NCBI GenBank assembly: GCA_018466975.1
Contig: CM031555.1
Coordinates: forward strand, 1,860,001 to 1,924,000
Reading direction: 5' to 3'
Length of the DNA: 64,000 nt
Source: Sparassis latifolia
Taxonomy: Eukaryota; Basidiomycota; Agaricomycetes; Polyporales; Sparassidaceae
Below the pieces are notes generated by a model, which was given only the letters and a program-made list of their open reading frames with translations, made no database searches and had not been told where the DNA came from. The translations under genes and the position numbers were made by a program. Of the stretch, positions 27,491 to 39,551 are shown in pieces. How positions within the stretch are numbered: the stretch's first letter is position 1; every line of letters starts with the position of its first letter.

Positions 27491-28945
27491 TCAACTTGGA
27501 TCCGACTGCTTGACCTTGAAATCGTCCGCGCGTAGAAGTCCTTGCACTGGTTTCCAGCCTCGCGAAGACAGTTTCGAAGGAGTGTTGCCGCCGTTTGATG
27601 AAGTCGGCGTTGTGGGGTTGTGGGATGTTTGTGTAGGTGTTTGACCGCTGCGTGAGACTGGGGCGAATGGTGGATATAATCGTTCCCGGGCTCCGGCGCT
27701 TGTTGGTGGAGGAATCTGTAATCCCACGTCCGAATATCAAGGCCACTGGAAAGCATACCGGTAAAATTGGACACTCACAGTCACTACTGCCGCCAGGCGG
27801 CCATTTGTGACCTTCGGATCTTGAGCGGAGTAAAACTCAAGAATAATCTTCAAGGTATCTATCGATAAAAACGTCTTAGGAGGAACCTCGCCGAGATAGG
27901 AGAAAATGACTGGCCTGCGACTCCTACTAGATCCATCTCTGTGAATCCGAAGTGCTCTACGGCGAGCCGTGAGGCCCCAGGTGATAACGGTTTGTGCGAG
28001 GGTGGCGTTGGTAGTGACGCAGATGGCGCAGGAGAGGCAATGCGCACGTCCAATGATGGCGAGTGTGGACCTTCAACGATATACTGTGCGAGGATGTAGC
28101 ATGCAGCCGCTACGATTCGTGGGGGGTATAAGATGCATAATGGCGTTCTCAATCTGGTCCGCCTCGTTACACCCACTCTGAAAATCAGGGAGCCTGCAGG
28201 CAACTCACGAATCATTGGCGATAGACCACGCATACTCTTCCAGTAGATGGTCACCTTGGTGTACATCGAATAGATCGACCAGCTCCGCGTGGGGGCTATC
28301 GACTACGAAATCGAAGCACAGCGCTTCAAGGAGTGCTTCTTCTGTGTGCAGGATAGATTCCTGATATCCATCAAGCTCCTGCAGACATGAAATTTAGCGG
28401 ACATGAATAGATAGAGGTGCATAATCATGCCTTGCTGTCGTCGGGTATTTCACCCGTTTCGACTTTAGCAACCTTCGAGCAAAAGACTTTGGAGACATCG
28501 CGAAGCTTTCTTCCACACTCCTCGGTCTTCGTCGCAAGAAAAATACATGATGCAGCAACGTCCTGAACAATTAGCGCACATTGATAAGCCTGCTTGACAC
28601 AATCAATATCAGATCCTACTTGTCGGTGATAGTCTTCCATCGAGTAACGCATGTAGAACCGATGAAACCACGTAGCGGCAGTATACATCGCGGATGAAGG
28701 TCTAAAAGGAGGTGAGAAGGCGGAGATCCCACTAAGAGGGGAGAAACGTACAGTTGCAGAGAAACACCTAGGCGGAAAAGAAACTCAACTCCTCTGGCTC
28801 GGTCATACAGCTCCCTCTCTAATGAAATTTCGGACGTCATCCGACTTGGAGTAAATTGCAAAGAGGAGACAGGAAATAGCCATTGCGAGGTAGAGGTTGA
28901 GGCGAAATTTGTTGCTCCCATATTGCGGGCAGCGGTGTGAGACAA
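27491..28945 (-). CDS. Cyclin of the K/T/Ctk2 type (CTD-kinase cyclin)
   Basis: Multi-exon, start at 28945 or the in-frame ATG at 28921 (MGATNFASTS). Cyclin box text: ELYDRARGVEFLFRLGVSLQ, then AATWFHRFYMRYSMEDYHRQ, VAASCIFLATKTEECGRKLR and a second cyclin fold around PPRIVAAACYILAQYIVEG and AVEHFGFTEMDL. The C-terminal tail is Ser/Pro/Thr-rich (PPTSAGARERLYPPF). Cyclins with FHRFYM and an EEC(G/P)RK motif partner transcription kinases (Ctk1/Cdk9/Cdk12) that phosphorylate the RNA polymerase II C-terminal domain. Which of these partners cannot be told from the sequence. Transcribed toward POP4, so the two genes converge. Confidence 0.8.
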
Positions 28946-29884
28946 TGTGGCAACTGTGGATCAGAGCGATGAGAACGCGCTCTGTCACAGTCACGGAGGT
29001 TAGTCACGACATAACGGGACCCCGGTCACGTCGACACGTCTATTTCCGCGGCGCGACTCCTCAAGCCACTTGTACTGATCTCCCGCTGAAACTCTGCGTG
29101 CTCCAAGTGAAGCCTTCTAAAATCATTAATTTGGGGAAATCCGTCAGCTAGTCTCACCTTACGGAACTCTTGCAGTAGCCCTCAGCCTGATGCTGGCGAC
29201 TGCAGTGGAGATTCTCCACACTATGGTCGTAAACTTAGTCCTATGGGATCATACACGCACACTTGACTCTACAGGTACACGAGACATATCCCACACGTCC
29301 GAGGTAAGCTTTGAAATTTGAACGTTTGAACCCCTCGATCGACTTTGCAACGATCATCGCGCCCGCAAGGCCTGTAGTCTCGCATGCTGGCGGAACCCGG
29401 CTGTTCACTGGTCGTGCTCGTTTGTCCCACCCCGTGCCTCTTCGCACCTCGCCGGCATACGCGTGTTCTATAAGATCTTCAATTTTTCCGAATATCGCGT
29501 CCGTTACTTTTGCATGCGTGATGCAAGTCAGCGGGTGCTGGACGGCCACCGACTGTGCGTGTTACAGATCTCACATGTGAAGAGTGCACAGCCCGACCGC
29601 TCTCATATGGTATAGTGCGCCTGCGTTCTTGATGCCCTTTCTGACAGCATGTTTTCATTGCAACTATTCTGGGCGTGCTCGAACCGTTTGCTGCATCGCG
29701 TTATTCAACTACTTGCCGCGCTGATCCACGCCTCGTCACTTCTCAGTCGCCGACTGTTGCATTTGTTATCGAAATCTAGTGCGGCCGACAATGTTGACAG
29801 CATGCGGGTGCCCGACTCAACCGTCTCTATCGCCCCAATCGCGACTTACACCGGTTACAAACGGGACATGGACGCACACCCACG
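28946..29884. other. Intergenic region
   Basis: Short frames on both strands (for example 29241-29549 minus) show no motif. The cyclin promoter is expected near 28950-29100. Nothing else recognised. Confidence 0.4.
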
Positions 29885-32112
29885 ACTGCAGACGGCTGAG
29901 GTGTTTGACAGCATAACAATACAGAGCAAGCACATCCACGCATCGATAGCACTACAAAACAACGGTAACACTACAAAGCAACGATAACATCGTCGACTAC
30001 CCTGAGCACACATAATCATACCGACGCTCCCGAACATCGACTGACAACCAGTCACCCTCTCGACTACTGTTCCACGTATACTCACGCACCGTTGACACAG
30101 ACGACTGTGACGGACTCGGAGATGGAGGACGTTCGGCGGGAACGCCGGTCGGATCTACATGGTTTATCCAGTGTTGGATACCCTCAACAGAGCCGACAGA
30201 GTCGTGACTGTATTTCTCCCGCACGATGGGGTTGTTCGGGACTCCAGACAAACTGCCACAATCGCCTTTGTCCTGGAGATCCATGAGCATACTGTCAACT
30301 TCTTCAGCATCAATGGCTGATGAAGTGTCCGACATGTGTGCTGCAAGGCCATCTTTTGTGAGCTTTGTATCAATTGCAAGGAGATGTTGTTGCTCACCGC
30401 CACCTTCGCCACTCCAGTCCGAGATAGAGGGTACAAGGGGGGGTCTACGGGTAAGAGGTGGAGGGATTGAGTTGACGACCTCCAATCCAATGGTGTGAAC
30501 TGGTTCTGGTACCTACATGCGCAAGACGAATTTGGTGAGAGCCCATCAACAACACTGTCACGACAGCAGGGATGATGCCATGAGTGCTCTTCGCTCCTCC
30601 GCATATGAGACTGGCGGTAGAATATCGCGGACCAGGCACGGTATTTCAACGGCAACGTATTCGGGCTCGTCACTAACCTCAGGTATTGTCCCAGCCTCCG
30701 TCGACACCTACTGCTGAGGCGAGCCAGTAGACTAGAACTTCTTCAACGGTAGGGTCTTGTTCATCTGACTTGAAGATTGGCGATACAAAGGCTCGTGTCC
30801 ACCCTGTGAACCGGCCGTCAGCGCTACCTGTAAGAGGGTATAGAAGGTGCATACCTTTCGAGAAGGCACCGAACACCCAACCAGAATATGAGGTCACCAC
30901 AAACCAGCGAGATCGCTCTCGGAAACAGACGTCCCAGATCTTCTGCTGATTTTAGTTGATTTCTCAACTATGAGATCATTTTATCGCACCTTGCTCCACA
31001 GCCTCTGACTGCAGGTATAATCCCTGCCTGCGCCATGCGGATTATAAGGAGGAAGCTGCAGCGAACAGTCAGCTTGTATTCCACCACGGTGGTTGAAACG
31101 TACTGCTCCACAACCTACAAATGCCACAAGATCTTGCGGGGAAAGTATCCACGGTGGCTGTATGACCACAGTGACTGAAGGTATTGGGCACCCTCTGGGA
31201 GACAGAGGTGCAGCAGCGGCACTGAAAGTGGTGTACCGGAATATGTCTTTGTCCATGTCGATATCACGGGCATGCTTCTCAGGTGAAAAACTCCAGTCGT
31301 CTGTTTGTGGCATAGTGAGATGTAGAATGCGTTGAGAGGTCGTCAGGGGGTATTCAATGACCTAACGACAGACTCTGCAGGATGCGTAAAGCATGAGCAA
31401 CGAAGTCGAGTCAGTGTGCATGAAACTCGCCGCTCAATATTGGAGACCTGCCCCACAGTACGCTCGGGGATATTGTAGTATGGGGCGCATGGGAGGGTGA
31501 GTGCCTCTCCCATAGTTTTATCGTCATTGTCTACGTCCAGTGGCGCAGAGGGAATTCGCCGATCCACGACTGCGAACCGTCCGATTGTCAGTAATGCATT
31601 GAGTAGTTGACATCTATGTAAGCTCACAATCCAGCGCTGATTGGGAGAAACCTTTGGCCATTACATGTATGGTCTCCAGTCTCCTAAATGCCTGGGGGAT
31701 AACCGTGAGCTGATTTTTGTGCGCTTTATGGCCATCTGGCGGCATTGGTTCAGCGGTGACGGCGGAAGGCATATCTGGCAGAGTTGCCACAGACATGTAA
31801 AATCTGAGGTTACTTGCGGCAGGTCTAGCCATAACGGCCTGGAATGACTCCCATAGACTGTACGTCATGGTGGCGGAACTTAGAGGAAGAGATATATGGC
31901 CACGACTTCAACGAGGACTACGGCTTAAAAATGCTGGGAATGAAAGGCAGCTAGAACCATGGAAACGCTACAACAACCATGTTGCTCCTGTGGGTGGTAC
32001 GGAAACAAAACTGGAACAAGGAAAGAGATTGTTTGAGGCTGATGGTGTGACAATACAAGGACAGACCGTGACGAACAAGGCGTGCCTGAACAGGATGGAA
32101 ATGCCTAAAAAG
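29885..32112. repeat. Segmental duplication, copy A
   Basis: About 2.2 kb that recurs in the same orientation at ~34985-37238. Long stretches are near-identical (for example 30085-30680 against 35193-35788). The similarity covers a whole gene plus ~240 bp upstream of its start. The right edge is cut by a MITE copy. Confidence 0.9.
29997..31868 (-). pseudogene. Duplicated unknown gene, copy A (frameshifted)
   Basis: Start MTYSLWESFQAVMARPAASN at 31868. Later exons read GRFAVVDRRIPSAPLDVDND, LTMPQTDDWSFSPEKHARDI, LQLPPYNPHGAGRDYTCSQR, VVTSYSGWVFGAFSKG, WTRAFVSPIFKSDEQDPTVE, and a last 162-codon acidic, serine-rich frame (29997-30485) with EEVDSMLMDLQD. Copy B reads GGWTIPEVSDEP where copy A has one extra G (GGG for GG, minus strand, around 30690) and reads GGWDNT then stop. 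Copy A is therefore a pseudogene or holds an assembly error. The family resembles multi-copy agaricomycete proteins with a WVFG-FS-GW core that I remember only as hypothetical; no function is claimed. Confidence 0.65.
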
Positions 32113-32367
32113 GACAAGAGCCGCGCTTCTGCCCGGTATTTTTTGCGGAAAAACCTCTAGAAAGGGTTAAAGTAAAGCGCACATAAAAACTGTGGGAAAA
32201 GAACAAAGAATTTCTCCAGGAAAAACTGTGATTCTCAGCTGCTGATTGGACAATCACAGTATTTCCCAGAAAAATTCATTATGCTTTCTTCAAAGTTTTT
32301 TCTCGCGCTTTACTTTATGAAATTTTTCAGGGTTTTCCCAGAGAAATACTTGGCTATGCATCTTGTG
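32112..32367 (+). mobile_element. MITE family CACAAG, copy 1
   Basis: Shares its body (GGGTTAAAGTAAAG, GATTGGACAATCACAG, AATACTTGGCTATGCAT) with copy 2. The left terminus is degraded. It abuts the end of duplication copy A. Non-coding. Confidence 0.75.
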
Positions 32368-32391
32368 TCCGGCAGGTGTGAGTTGTGGTAA

Positions 32392-32631
32392 CACAAGAAG
32401 CATAGCCCAGTATTTTCTGTGGAAAAGGGTTAAAGTAAAGCTCACAGAAAAACTACAAAAAGGAATAAAGAATAATTTCCAGAAAAAATTGTGATTCTAA
32501 GCTGTTGATTGGACAATCACAGTATTTCCCATGAAAATTTATTATGCTTTCTTCAAAGTTTTTTCTCATGCTTTACTTTATGAATTTTCTCAGGGTATTT
32601 CCCTGAGAAATACTTGGCTATGCATGTTGTG
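32392..32631 (+). mobile_element. MITE family CACAAG, copy 2
   Basis: 240 bp. The left end CACAAGAAGCATAGCCCAGT is matched by the reverse complement of the right end (ACTTGGCTATGCATGTTGTG). Internal dyad GGACAATC/GATTGTCC-type text. Same orientation as copy 1, 24 bp apart. Confidence 0.85.
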
Positions 32632-33227
32632 ATTACCACTTTTATCCATTGGAAATAACCTAGAAAAGAAGTCGCATGGAAACCAATAATATATTTTCAG
32701 AGGAAAAACCTTGATAAAAAAGTGAAAAAAGAACAAAACATTCTCACAGTTTTTTCCCCTGGAAATAAGTTGCCTACCATATCAGGCAATTGGACATGAC
32801 AGGACCAGTACAGAATGATAGGCCCTTGAGATCATGCAAAGATCACAGCAAAATGTATTTCTGGTGTCTATTTGTGGCTATGTGTCTACTCGAGCCCTCC
32901 TGAGGCATCGAAAGGGCAACTCGGAGGCGGGATGTGAAGATTGGGAGCGTCTATACCTACTGTACTGCATCAGGAAAACTCAACTTTTCCTTAGGGACTT
33001 ATTTAGACTTTTGGGTCTGGTAACCCTTATTTCAGGTCAAATAAGTCTCAATAAGTCAAATTTCAGACACTCAGGGAATATGGCTTAGGCCCTTTTTGTC
33101 CTTATGTCCTTAAATAAGGACCATAAGTCTATTTAAGTCATTTAAGTGCCCTCTTAAGGAAAAGTTTGGTTTTCCTGATGTGAAAGTCACCAGATCTACT
33201 AGTCTCAATTCCAGATGTTGACACACG
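32632..33227. other. AT-rich non-coding stretch
   Basis: More fragments of GGAAAA/TTTTCC text like the MITE family around 32640-32770, and a run of short AATAAGTC/TTAAGTC repeats at 33000-33150. No gene seen. Confidence 0.4.
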
Positions 33228-34325
33228 GATGCACCGGAAAAAACCAATATGTAGATCAAAAAAACCACTGCAGCCTCCGTGCTAGCTCATCTGCAAAGGT
33301 GATTTTCTCACTGTAGAACTGTCTCTTCTATGTAGTCCTCGGTAGAACTGCCCACCTACAGAGTGCTATGTAGGACCGCGTAGCAAAGCGATCACTACGT
33401 AGGACTCTGTAGAAATTCGGTATCTAGAGTGGCGGGCTGACTGCTTATTCTTCCCGCAAAAATGTTCTCGCGCTCCTACTCCGATTCCCGGCCACCGACA
33501 CTACCCCTGCAGTCTGTGTCATGCTCAAAAGCTCGACTCAGTCCTTACCTTCCGGCCCTAAATAAGCTTGAAGACTAATGTATAACCCGCCGTTTCACTG
33601 TCACTACTGTGTGCTTTACTTTCACCCTTTCTAGAGGTTTTCCACTCCCCATTGCTAACCTTGGTGTACAAGAAACACTATACTACAGACTAGGAGGCAT
33701 ACTCAGTGAAAGCTCTTGGATCCAACACCGGTGCCATTGAGGATCTGGCAACCATGCAACTTCTGGAAGAACTTACCGCTGTTGATAGTTGACTTCGTCG
33801 TGATGGAGGTGGAGTGAGGGGTTTTGTAGAGCAGCTGGAGGCCGCGAGTTGAGGGTATTAGAGTATGTAAAACTACGGCGACCATGCCGACAAAAGGACC
33901 ACCATGTCTCACTGTTGTTGTAATGTCACACCACTTTTTCAATGTAATTGATTGTCCATATCGTATTTTTCAAACCCGGCGATATCCTGAAATGAAGTTG
34001 CTGGCGGCGGCCTGAGAGCCAATGGGCGTGCGCATACGTGCCTATCTAGGAATCGTGCTAACTGTAAAAGGGATTCCTAGCCGATCCTACAGACCTACAG
34101 CTCCTACGCGAGCCTACAGCTCCTACAGTCCTCGGAAACTACAGCCCTCACAAGGTCTACGGTAGAGAACCCTGTTCTATAGAGTCCTACATAATTTGGG
34201 ACATTGCTACAGGCCTCTTGGTCCTACGCGAGCTACATAGCACTACATAGGTATTGTTCTTTTTCCAGATGCTGGCTGTAGTGGTTTTTTCGATGTCCAA
34301 TGTTGGTACTCGGCAGCCTCCGAGG
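33228..34325. repeat. Possible foldback element, ~1.1 kb
   Basis: GATCAAAAAAACCACTGCAGCC (33258 on, 20-nt core AAAAAAACCACTGCAGCC) is mirrored by GGCTGTAGTGGTTTTTTCGA at ~34272. Both arms are dense in CTGTAGGA/TCCTACAG and CTATGTAG/CTACATAG words. Arms are imperfect, and no target duplication was found. A truncated CACAAG-MITE end (GTGTGCTTTACTTTCACCCT) lies inside at 33609-33643. Confidence 0.5.
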
Positions 34326-34348
34326 CAGGAACGGCTCAGCATATACGT

Positions 34349-34597
34349 CACAAGACGCATAGCCAAGTATTTCTCAGGGAAATACCCTGAGAAAATTCAT
34401 AAAGTATAGCTTGAGAAAAAACTTTGAAGAAACTTTAGTGAATTTTCGTGGGAAATACTGTGATTGTCCAATCAGCAGCTGAGAATCACAGTTTTTCCTG
34501 GAGAAATACTTTATTCTTTTTTCAGAGTTTTTCTGTGTGCTTTACTTTCACCCTTTCTAGAGGTTTTGTGCAAAAATACTGGGCCATGCTTCTTGTG
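34349..34597 (-). mobile_element. MITE family CACAAG, copy 3 (reverse)
   Basis: Starts CACAAGACGCATAGCCAAGT and ends GGGCCATGCTTCTTGTG. The body is the reverse complement of copies 1 and 2 (GATTGTCCAATCAGCAGCTG). Non-coding. Confidence 0.85.
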
Positions 34598-34724
34598 CGT
34601 CTGGCTTGCGAGACTACAGATCTACGTTCTTTCGGAAGCTGCAATGGTTTTTTTCGATCTCCGACGTATCAGTTCTCGGTCGCTTCCGTGGGTGAGCCGC
34701 TGGAGCCGAGACTAGAAATACTCG

Positions 34725-34941
34725 CACAAGACGCAATCGCCAAGTATTTCTCAGGGAAAAATCCTGAGAAAATGCATAAAGTAAAGCATGAGAACTTTGA
34801 AGAAAGCATAATGAACTTTCCTGGGAAATAAGTACCATGATTGTCCAATCAGTAGCTGAGAATCACAGTTTTCTGTGTGCTTTATTTTAACCCCTTCTAA
34901 GCGGTTTTTCCCCGAAAAATACTGGGCTAATGCTTCTTGTG
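34725..34941 (-). mobile_element. MITE family CACAAG, copy 4 (reverse)
   Basis: Starts CACAAGACGCAATCGCCAAG and ends CTAATGCTTCTTGTG. It is slightly shorter than copy 3 and lies ~45 bp before the start of duplication copy B. Confidence 0.8.
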
Positions 34942-34984
34942 TCATACCTCATCGCGAAGGCGAGAATGCGCATGCCATCGGGCG

Positions 34985-37238
34985 TAAGACAGCAGACGGC
35001 CGAGGTGCTTGACCGCCGGCATAGTAGTGCAGAGCAAGCATAACAACGCATCAATAGCACTATAAAGCAGCGGTAACACTACAAAGCAACGATAACACTG
35101 TCGACTACCGACATCACACATAATCATACCGACGCTCGCGCACATCGACTGACAACCAGTCACCCTCTCGACTACTGTTCCACGTATACTCTCGCACCGT
35201 TGACACAGACGACTGTGACGGACTCGGAGATGGAGGACGTTCGGCGGGAACGCCGGTCGGATCTACATGGTTTATCCAGTGTTGGATACCCTCAACAGAG
35301 CCGACAGAGTCGTGACTGTATTTCTCCCGCACGATGGGGTTGTTTGGGACTCCAGACAAACTGCCACAATCGCCTTCGTCCTGGAGATCCATGAGCATAC
35401 TGTCGACTTCTTCAGCATCAATGGCTGATGAAGTGTCCGACATGTGTGCTGCAAGGCCATCTTTTGTGAGCTTTGTATCAATTGCAGGGAGACGTCGTTG
35501 CTCACCACCACCTTCGCCACTCCAGTCCGAGATAGAGGGTACAAGGGGGGGTCTACGGGTAAGAGGTGGAGGGATTGAGTTGACGACCTCCAATCCAATG
35601 GTGTGAACTGGTTCTGGTACCTACATGCGCAAGACGAATTTGGTGAGAGCCCATCAACAACACTGTCACGACAGCAGGGATAATGCCATGAGTGCTCTTC
35701 GCTCCTCCGCATATGAGACTGGCGGTAGAATATCGCGGACCAGGCACGGTATTTCAACGGCAACGTATTCGGGCTCGTCACTAACCTCAGGTATTGTCCA
35801 GCCTCCGTCGACACCTACTGCTGAGGCGAGCCAGTAGACTAGAACTTCTTCAACGGTAGGATCCTGTTCATCTGACTTGAAGATTGGCGATACAAAGGCC
35901 CGTGTCCACCCTGCGAATCGGTCGTCAACCCTGTCTATTAGAGGGTACGAGAAGAGGCGTACCTTTCGAGAAGGCACCGAACACCCAACCAAAATACGTA
36001 GTCACCACAAACCAGTGAGAGCGCTCAAGGAAACAGACGTCCCATATCTTACACGTATTTCAGCTGATATCTCAACTAAGAAATTATGTTGTCGCACCTT
36101 ACTCCATAACCTCTCACAGCAGGTATAATCCTTGCGCTCGCTATTCGGACTATGAGGAGGAAGCTGTAGCGAACACTCAGCTTGCATTCCATCATGAAGA
36201 AGTACACGTTGGAACGTACTGCTGAGCATCGTACAAACGCGATAAGGTCTTTGGGCGAAAGTATCCAGGGTGGTTGTGTGATCACAGTGACTGAGGGCTT
36301 CGGGTAGCCTTGAGTAGACGGAGGCGCAGCTGACGCACTGAACGTCGTATATCGGATTATGTCGTTGTCGATGTCAACAGCGCTGGCGTGCCACTTCTTC
36401 AATGAAAAACACCAGTCGTCTGTTTGTGGCATAGTGAGATGCAGAATGCGTTGGGCGGTTTTCAGGGGGTACTCAATGACCCAACAACAGATTCTGCAGG
36501 ATACGTAAGGCATGAGCAACGAAGTCGAGCCAGTTTGCCTGAAACTCACAGCTCGACATCGGAGACCTGCCCCACAGCACGCTTGGGGATATTGTAGTAT
36601 GGGGCGCATGGGAGAGTGAGTACCTCTCCCGTAGTTTCATCGTCATTGTCTGCGTCCAGTGGCGCAGAGGGAATGCACCGATCCAGGACTGCGAATCGTC
36701 CGGCCGTCAGCAATGCATTGAGTAATCAACGTTTCAACATCTAAGCTCACAGGAAAGCACATCTTCTGAGAAACTTCTTCCCAGCGCATGCATGTTCTCC
36801 AGTCTCCTGAATGCCTGAGGGATGACTGTGAGCTGATTCATGTGTGCTTTGTGGCCCTCTGGTGGCATCGGCATGGCTGTGGCGGCGAAATGCATCTTCG
36901 GAAGAGTGGCCCTAGATAAATACAATCTGAGGTTGCTTGTTGCAGGAATAGCCATAGCGGCCTGGACTGTATCCCATATACTGAACTTCATGGTGGCGGA
37001 ACTTAGAGGAAGAGATGTGTGACCACAACTTCGACGAGGACTGCGGCTTAAAAATGCTGAGAATGAAAAGGCAGCTAGAACCATGGAAACGCTACAACGA
37101 CCATGTTGCTCCTGTGGGTGCCACGGAAGTAAAACTGGGACAAGGAAAGAGATTGCTTGGCATAAAAATACAATAATACAAGGACAGACGAACAAGGCGT
37201 GCCTGATCAGGATGGAAATCCTTAAAAAGGATAAGCTT
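34985..37238. repeat. Segmental duplication, copy B
   Basis: Direct repeat of 29885-32112, ~5.1 kb downstream. Similarity starts near GCAGACGGC(C/T)GAGGTG and ends near GGATGGAAAT(C/G)CCT(T/A)AAAAAGGA. The part around 36000-36300 is more diverged than the rest. Confidence 0.9.
35114..36991 (-). CDS. Duplicated unknown gene, copy B
   Basis: Start MKFSIWDTVQAAMAIPATSN at 36991. Further exons read GRFAVLDRCIPSAPLDADND, LTMPQTDDWCFSLKKWHASA, LQLPPHSPNSERKDYTCCER, IWDVCFLERSHWFVVTTYFG then WVFGAFSKG, and WTRAFVSPIFKSDEQDPTVE through IPEVSDEPEYVAVEIPCLVR. The likely last exon has 159 codons (IPPPLTRRPPLVPSISDWSG; EEVDSMLMDLQDEGDCGSLS). No known domain, signal peptide or membrane helix is seen. The WVFG-FS-GW-R-FVS core recalls multi-copy agaricomycete hypothetical proteins. 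The exon joins around 35650 and 36400-36600 are uncertain. Unlike copy A, the central exon is open. Function unknown. Confidence 0.65.
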
Positions 37239-38879
37239 GCGCGAACGGTAACGGGTGCGTGACTTGGTCACGCGGGTGACGCATTTGCGGCCGTCGCCAG
37301 AGATAGAGGCAGCGTTGTGGCGTTCGAGTGTGCATAGAGTAGGCTACATATGCTTGACATGGTAGAGTAAAAATGATCCAATAGATAATACAGTAGAATG
37401 CTAGATAGATTATGTCCATATTACCCAGCGCCGGCGCCGCATGATAAAGTAACGATCCAACTTGAATGCCGCCAGACGAAGCTTGCATACACCAACACTG
37501 CCGAATTTCCCAACACAGGCATGTCTTGCGGAAAGTCAAGTGCAGCATGCGCCGCTCCTTTCTCGCATCACACAATCCCCGCACTTCGTCTCACTCATAC
37601 GAATGGGGTTGCGCTGGGGAGTAGACATGAGTCTCGAGCAAGACGGAGACTTGCAGCCTGTATACAAATGCTAAGATCAGCATCCACATGCACTCACATG
37701 ACATGCACAACAACATACCAACTGGATGTCTTCTGCTGAACAGACAGTCTGCACGCAGACAGTCTTGCGTGCGAGTATGCATGGGAATGAAGTGCTGGCA
37801 CTCGAGGTGGTACCGGCCGTCGATGATCTACGCCCGGTTGTCTCCGTCAGTGCATAGAAATGGGCACAGTGAGCCCAAGGACAAACATTATGGCACATTT
37901 CGAGTAGAAAGTACAGTACGAGACCAGGCAGGGTGAAAGTTACAAACTGGCTGGCCCAGGACTCTGCTGTTTTTATGCGTAGAGAAACGCGCATCAGCCG
38001 ACACAAGAAGCGAAGCAGTTCCGGCGCACTGATTCGGGTTGCACGTTGACCTCATTCACCAATAAATCGGCAAGACCTACAAGGCGAGGCTTGGGGCCCC
38101 TCACAAGTCCTTCCGATGAGTGAACACCACATACCTGTCACGGCACGGTGTATCTTGAAAAGTCGATCAAAATTGATCAGTAATCTGCCGATGGTTCTGC
38201 TCGGCCAGCATATAGGACTCGTAAAGTCACTGGCGCCAAGGCTGTTAGCCTGCAGCGAAGCCCGCCACTGTATTCAGAAGACAGGGATAATGAAAACTTT
38301 GAGGCTTGTCTAGCGGTATATGAACGGCGCTTGCATCTTCTGACCGACGTGTAAGGACCGGCATCAAGTCGATTAAGGGGGCTGATAAAACCTTCGAGTT
38401 CGCCGGCCTCGCCATCGTGCACTGCACGAGGCAGTAGGCGTGTTAGACGCGTGTTGCGGAAAGCCGACGATGATTCTGGACCTTAAACATGCGTTAAGCA
38501 ATATTTAGCCTGTGTCGCATCGTGAGTCACCGCGCATTTTAGGCATCACGCCCACTATGATCAGGATACAGGCTTTCATTCATGTGAGATGCCGTTCTCC
38601 AGTGATCCTTCCGGTTTTGGCGGCGGTGCATGAATACAGCACACGAATACCTGACATAGGAAAATGTGAATAAAACATGCACGATGTCAGTAACGGGTCG
38701 CAAGGTTCTTGAAGGCGCTGCCGACCCGTGCCCCTCGAAGCCGACGCATGACTTCATGCAACATGCAGTCTGACCGCACGAGAATTTGCCATGAACAAAG
38801 TCACCTGCACCAGAGTCCGTCTTACACGAGTCCTCAGAGCCTGTGAAACCAGCGAAATTATAAGGATTATAGGCCGAGG
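37239..38879. other. Gene-poor region
   Basis: About 1.6 kb without a convincing gene. Cysteine/histidine-rich short frames near 37677-38006 (minus) lack splice support. Confidence 0.4.
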
Positions 38880-39551
38880 TCACGATCCACGAGCACGAAT
38901 TTCATTCACTAGCTGCACCTTCTTCCTCACCTGCAGGAGATGTCCATGAATTCGTTTCAAGAGTGGAGCCAGAGCACATACCTCATGCGCAAAGCGTCTC
39001 CGCCAGCGCTCGCTCTTCAGACGCCTCCTTTTTTCACCCTTCTTTTCGTGCCTCCTCGCCGCAACCATCTCCCGGATCAACTTGTTATTCCTGATGATCC
39101 TCATCAACCTGATGTAGGCGGATCCAGCCTCGTATTTCCCGACTGGAATACTACGACCTACAACAGACCCGACGGAGTCGAAGAGTGAAACACCTTATTA
39201 TGAGTGGAGCTGACCTGAGTAGGCGTTGCTAGGTTTGACTAGATGATTGACTCTCGTGAGCTCCCATTCCTTCCAGACTTCATCTGGAGACTTCGTTCGT
39301 GCTACGGTCTCCTTAGTCGTATGGAGAAGGAAATCGTACATCTTTCCAGAGGGCCTTGGGATTGCCCTAGTGTAAACTGGCTGCAGAGGCGATGATTCGG
39401 AGGTAGCATTGGGATCCTTCTCATTAGCGAGAGGAGAAGGAGATGAAAAGAACCGGATATGGCTCGTCAAGGGCATAGCATTTGGGACAAGAGCTCTTGC
39501 GCGCTGTCTGAGGAGTGCTGGTGCTACTCGATGGAGTATGTCGGTCAGCAT
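38880..39551 (-). CDS. MRP21: Mitochondrial small-subunit ribosomal protein bS21m
   Basis: Exons 39215-39551, 38982-39157 and 38880-38930 give 187 residues with consistent phases. It opens MLTDILHRVAPALLRQRARA, an arginine-rich amphipathic presequence for mitochondrial import. The C-terminal part is the S21 domain: NAYSGRSIPVGKYEAGSAYI, LMRIIRNNKLIREMV, RRHEKKGEKRRRLKSERWRR and RFAHEVRKKVQLVNEIRARG. Bacterial S21 sits at the mRNA exit of the small subunit. The family identification is from the basic RHEKKG-KRRRLKSERWRRRF motif typical of fungal MRP21. It converges with nothing and is divergent from the GIR2 gene (244 bp gap, probable shared promoter). Confidence 0.88.

Noticed and set aside
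30164..30673. Alternative 169-codon frame across the duplicated gene's 3' exon
   Set aside because: It is open in both copies only because they are recent duplicates; the overlapping acidic frame has more natural composition.
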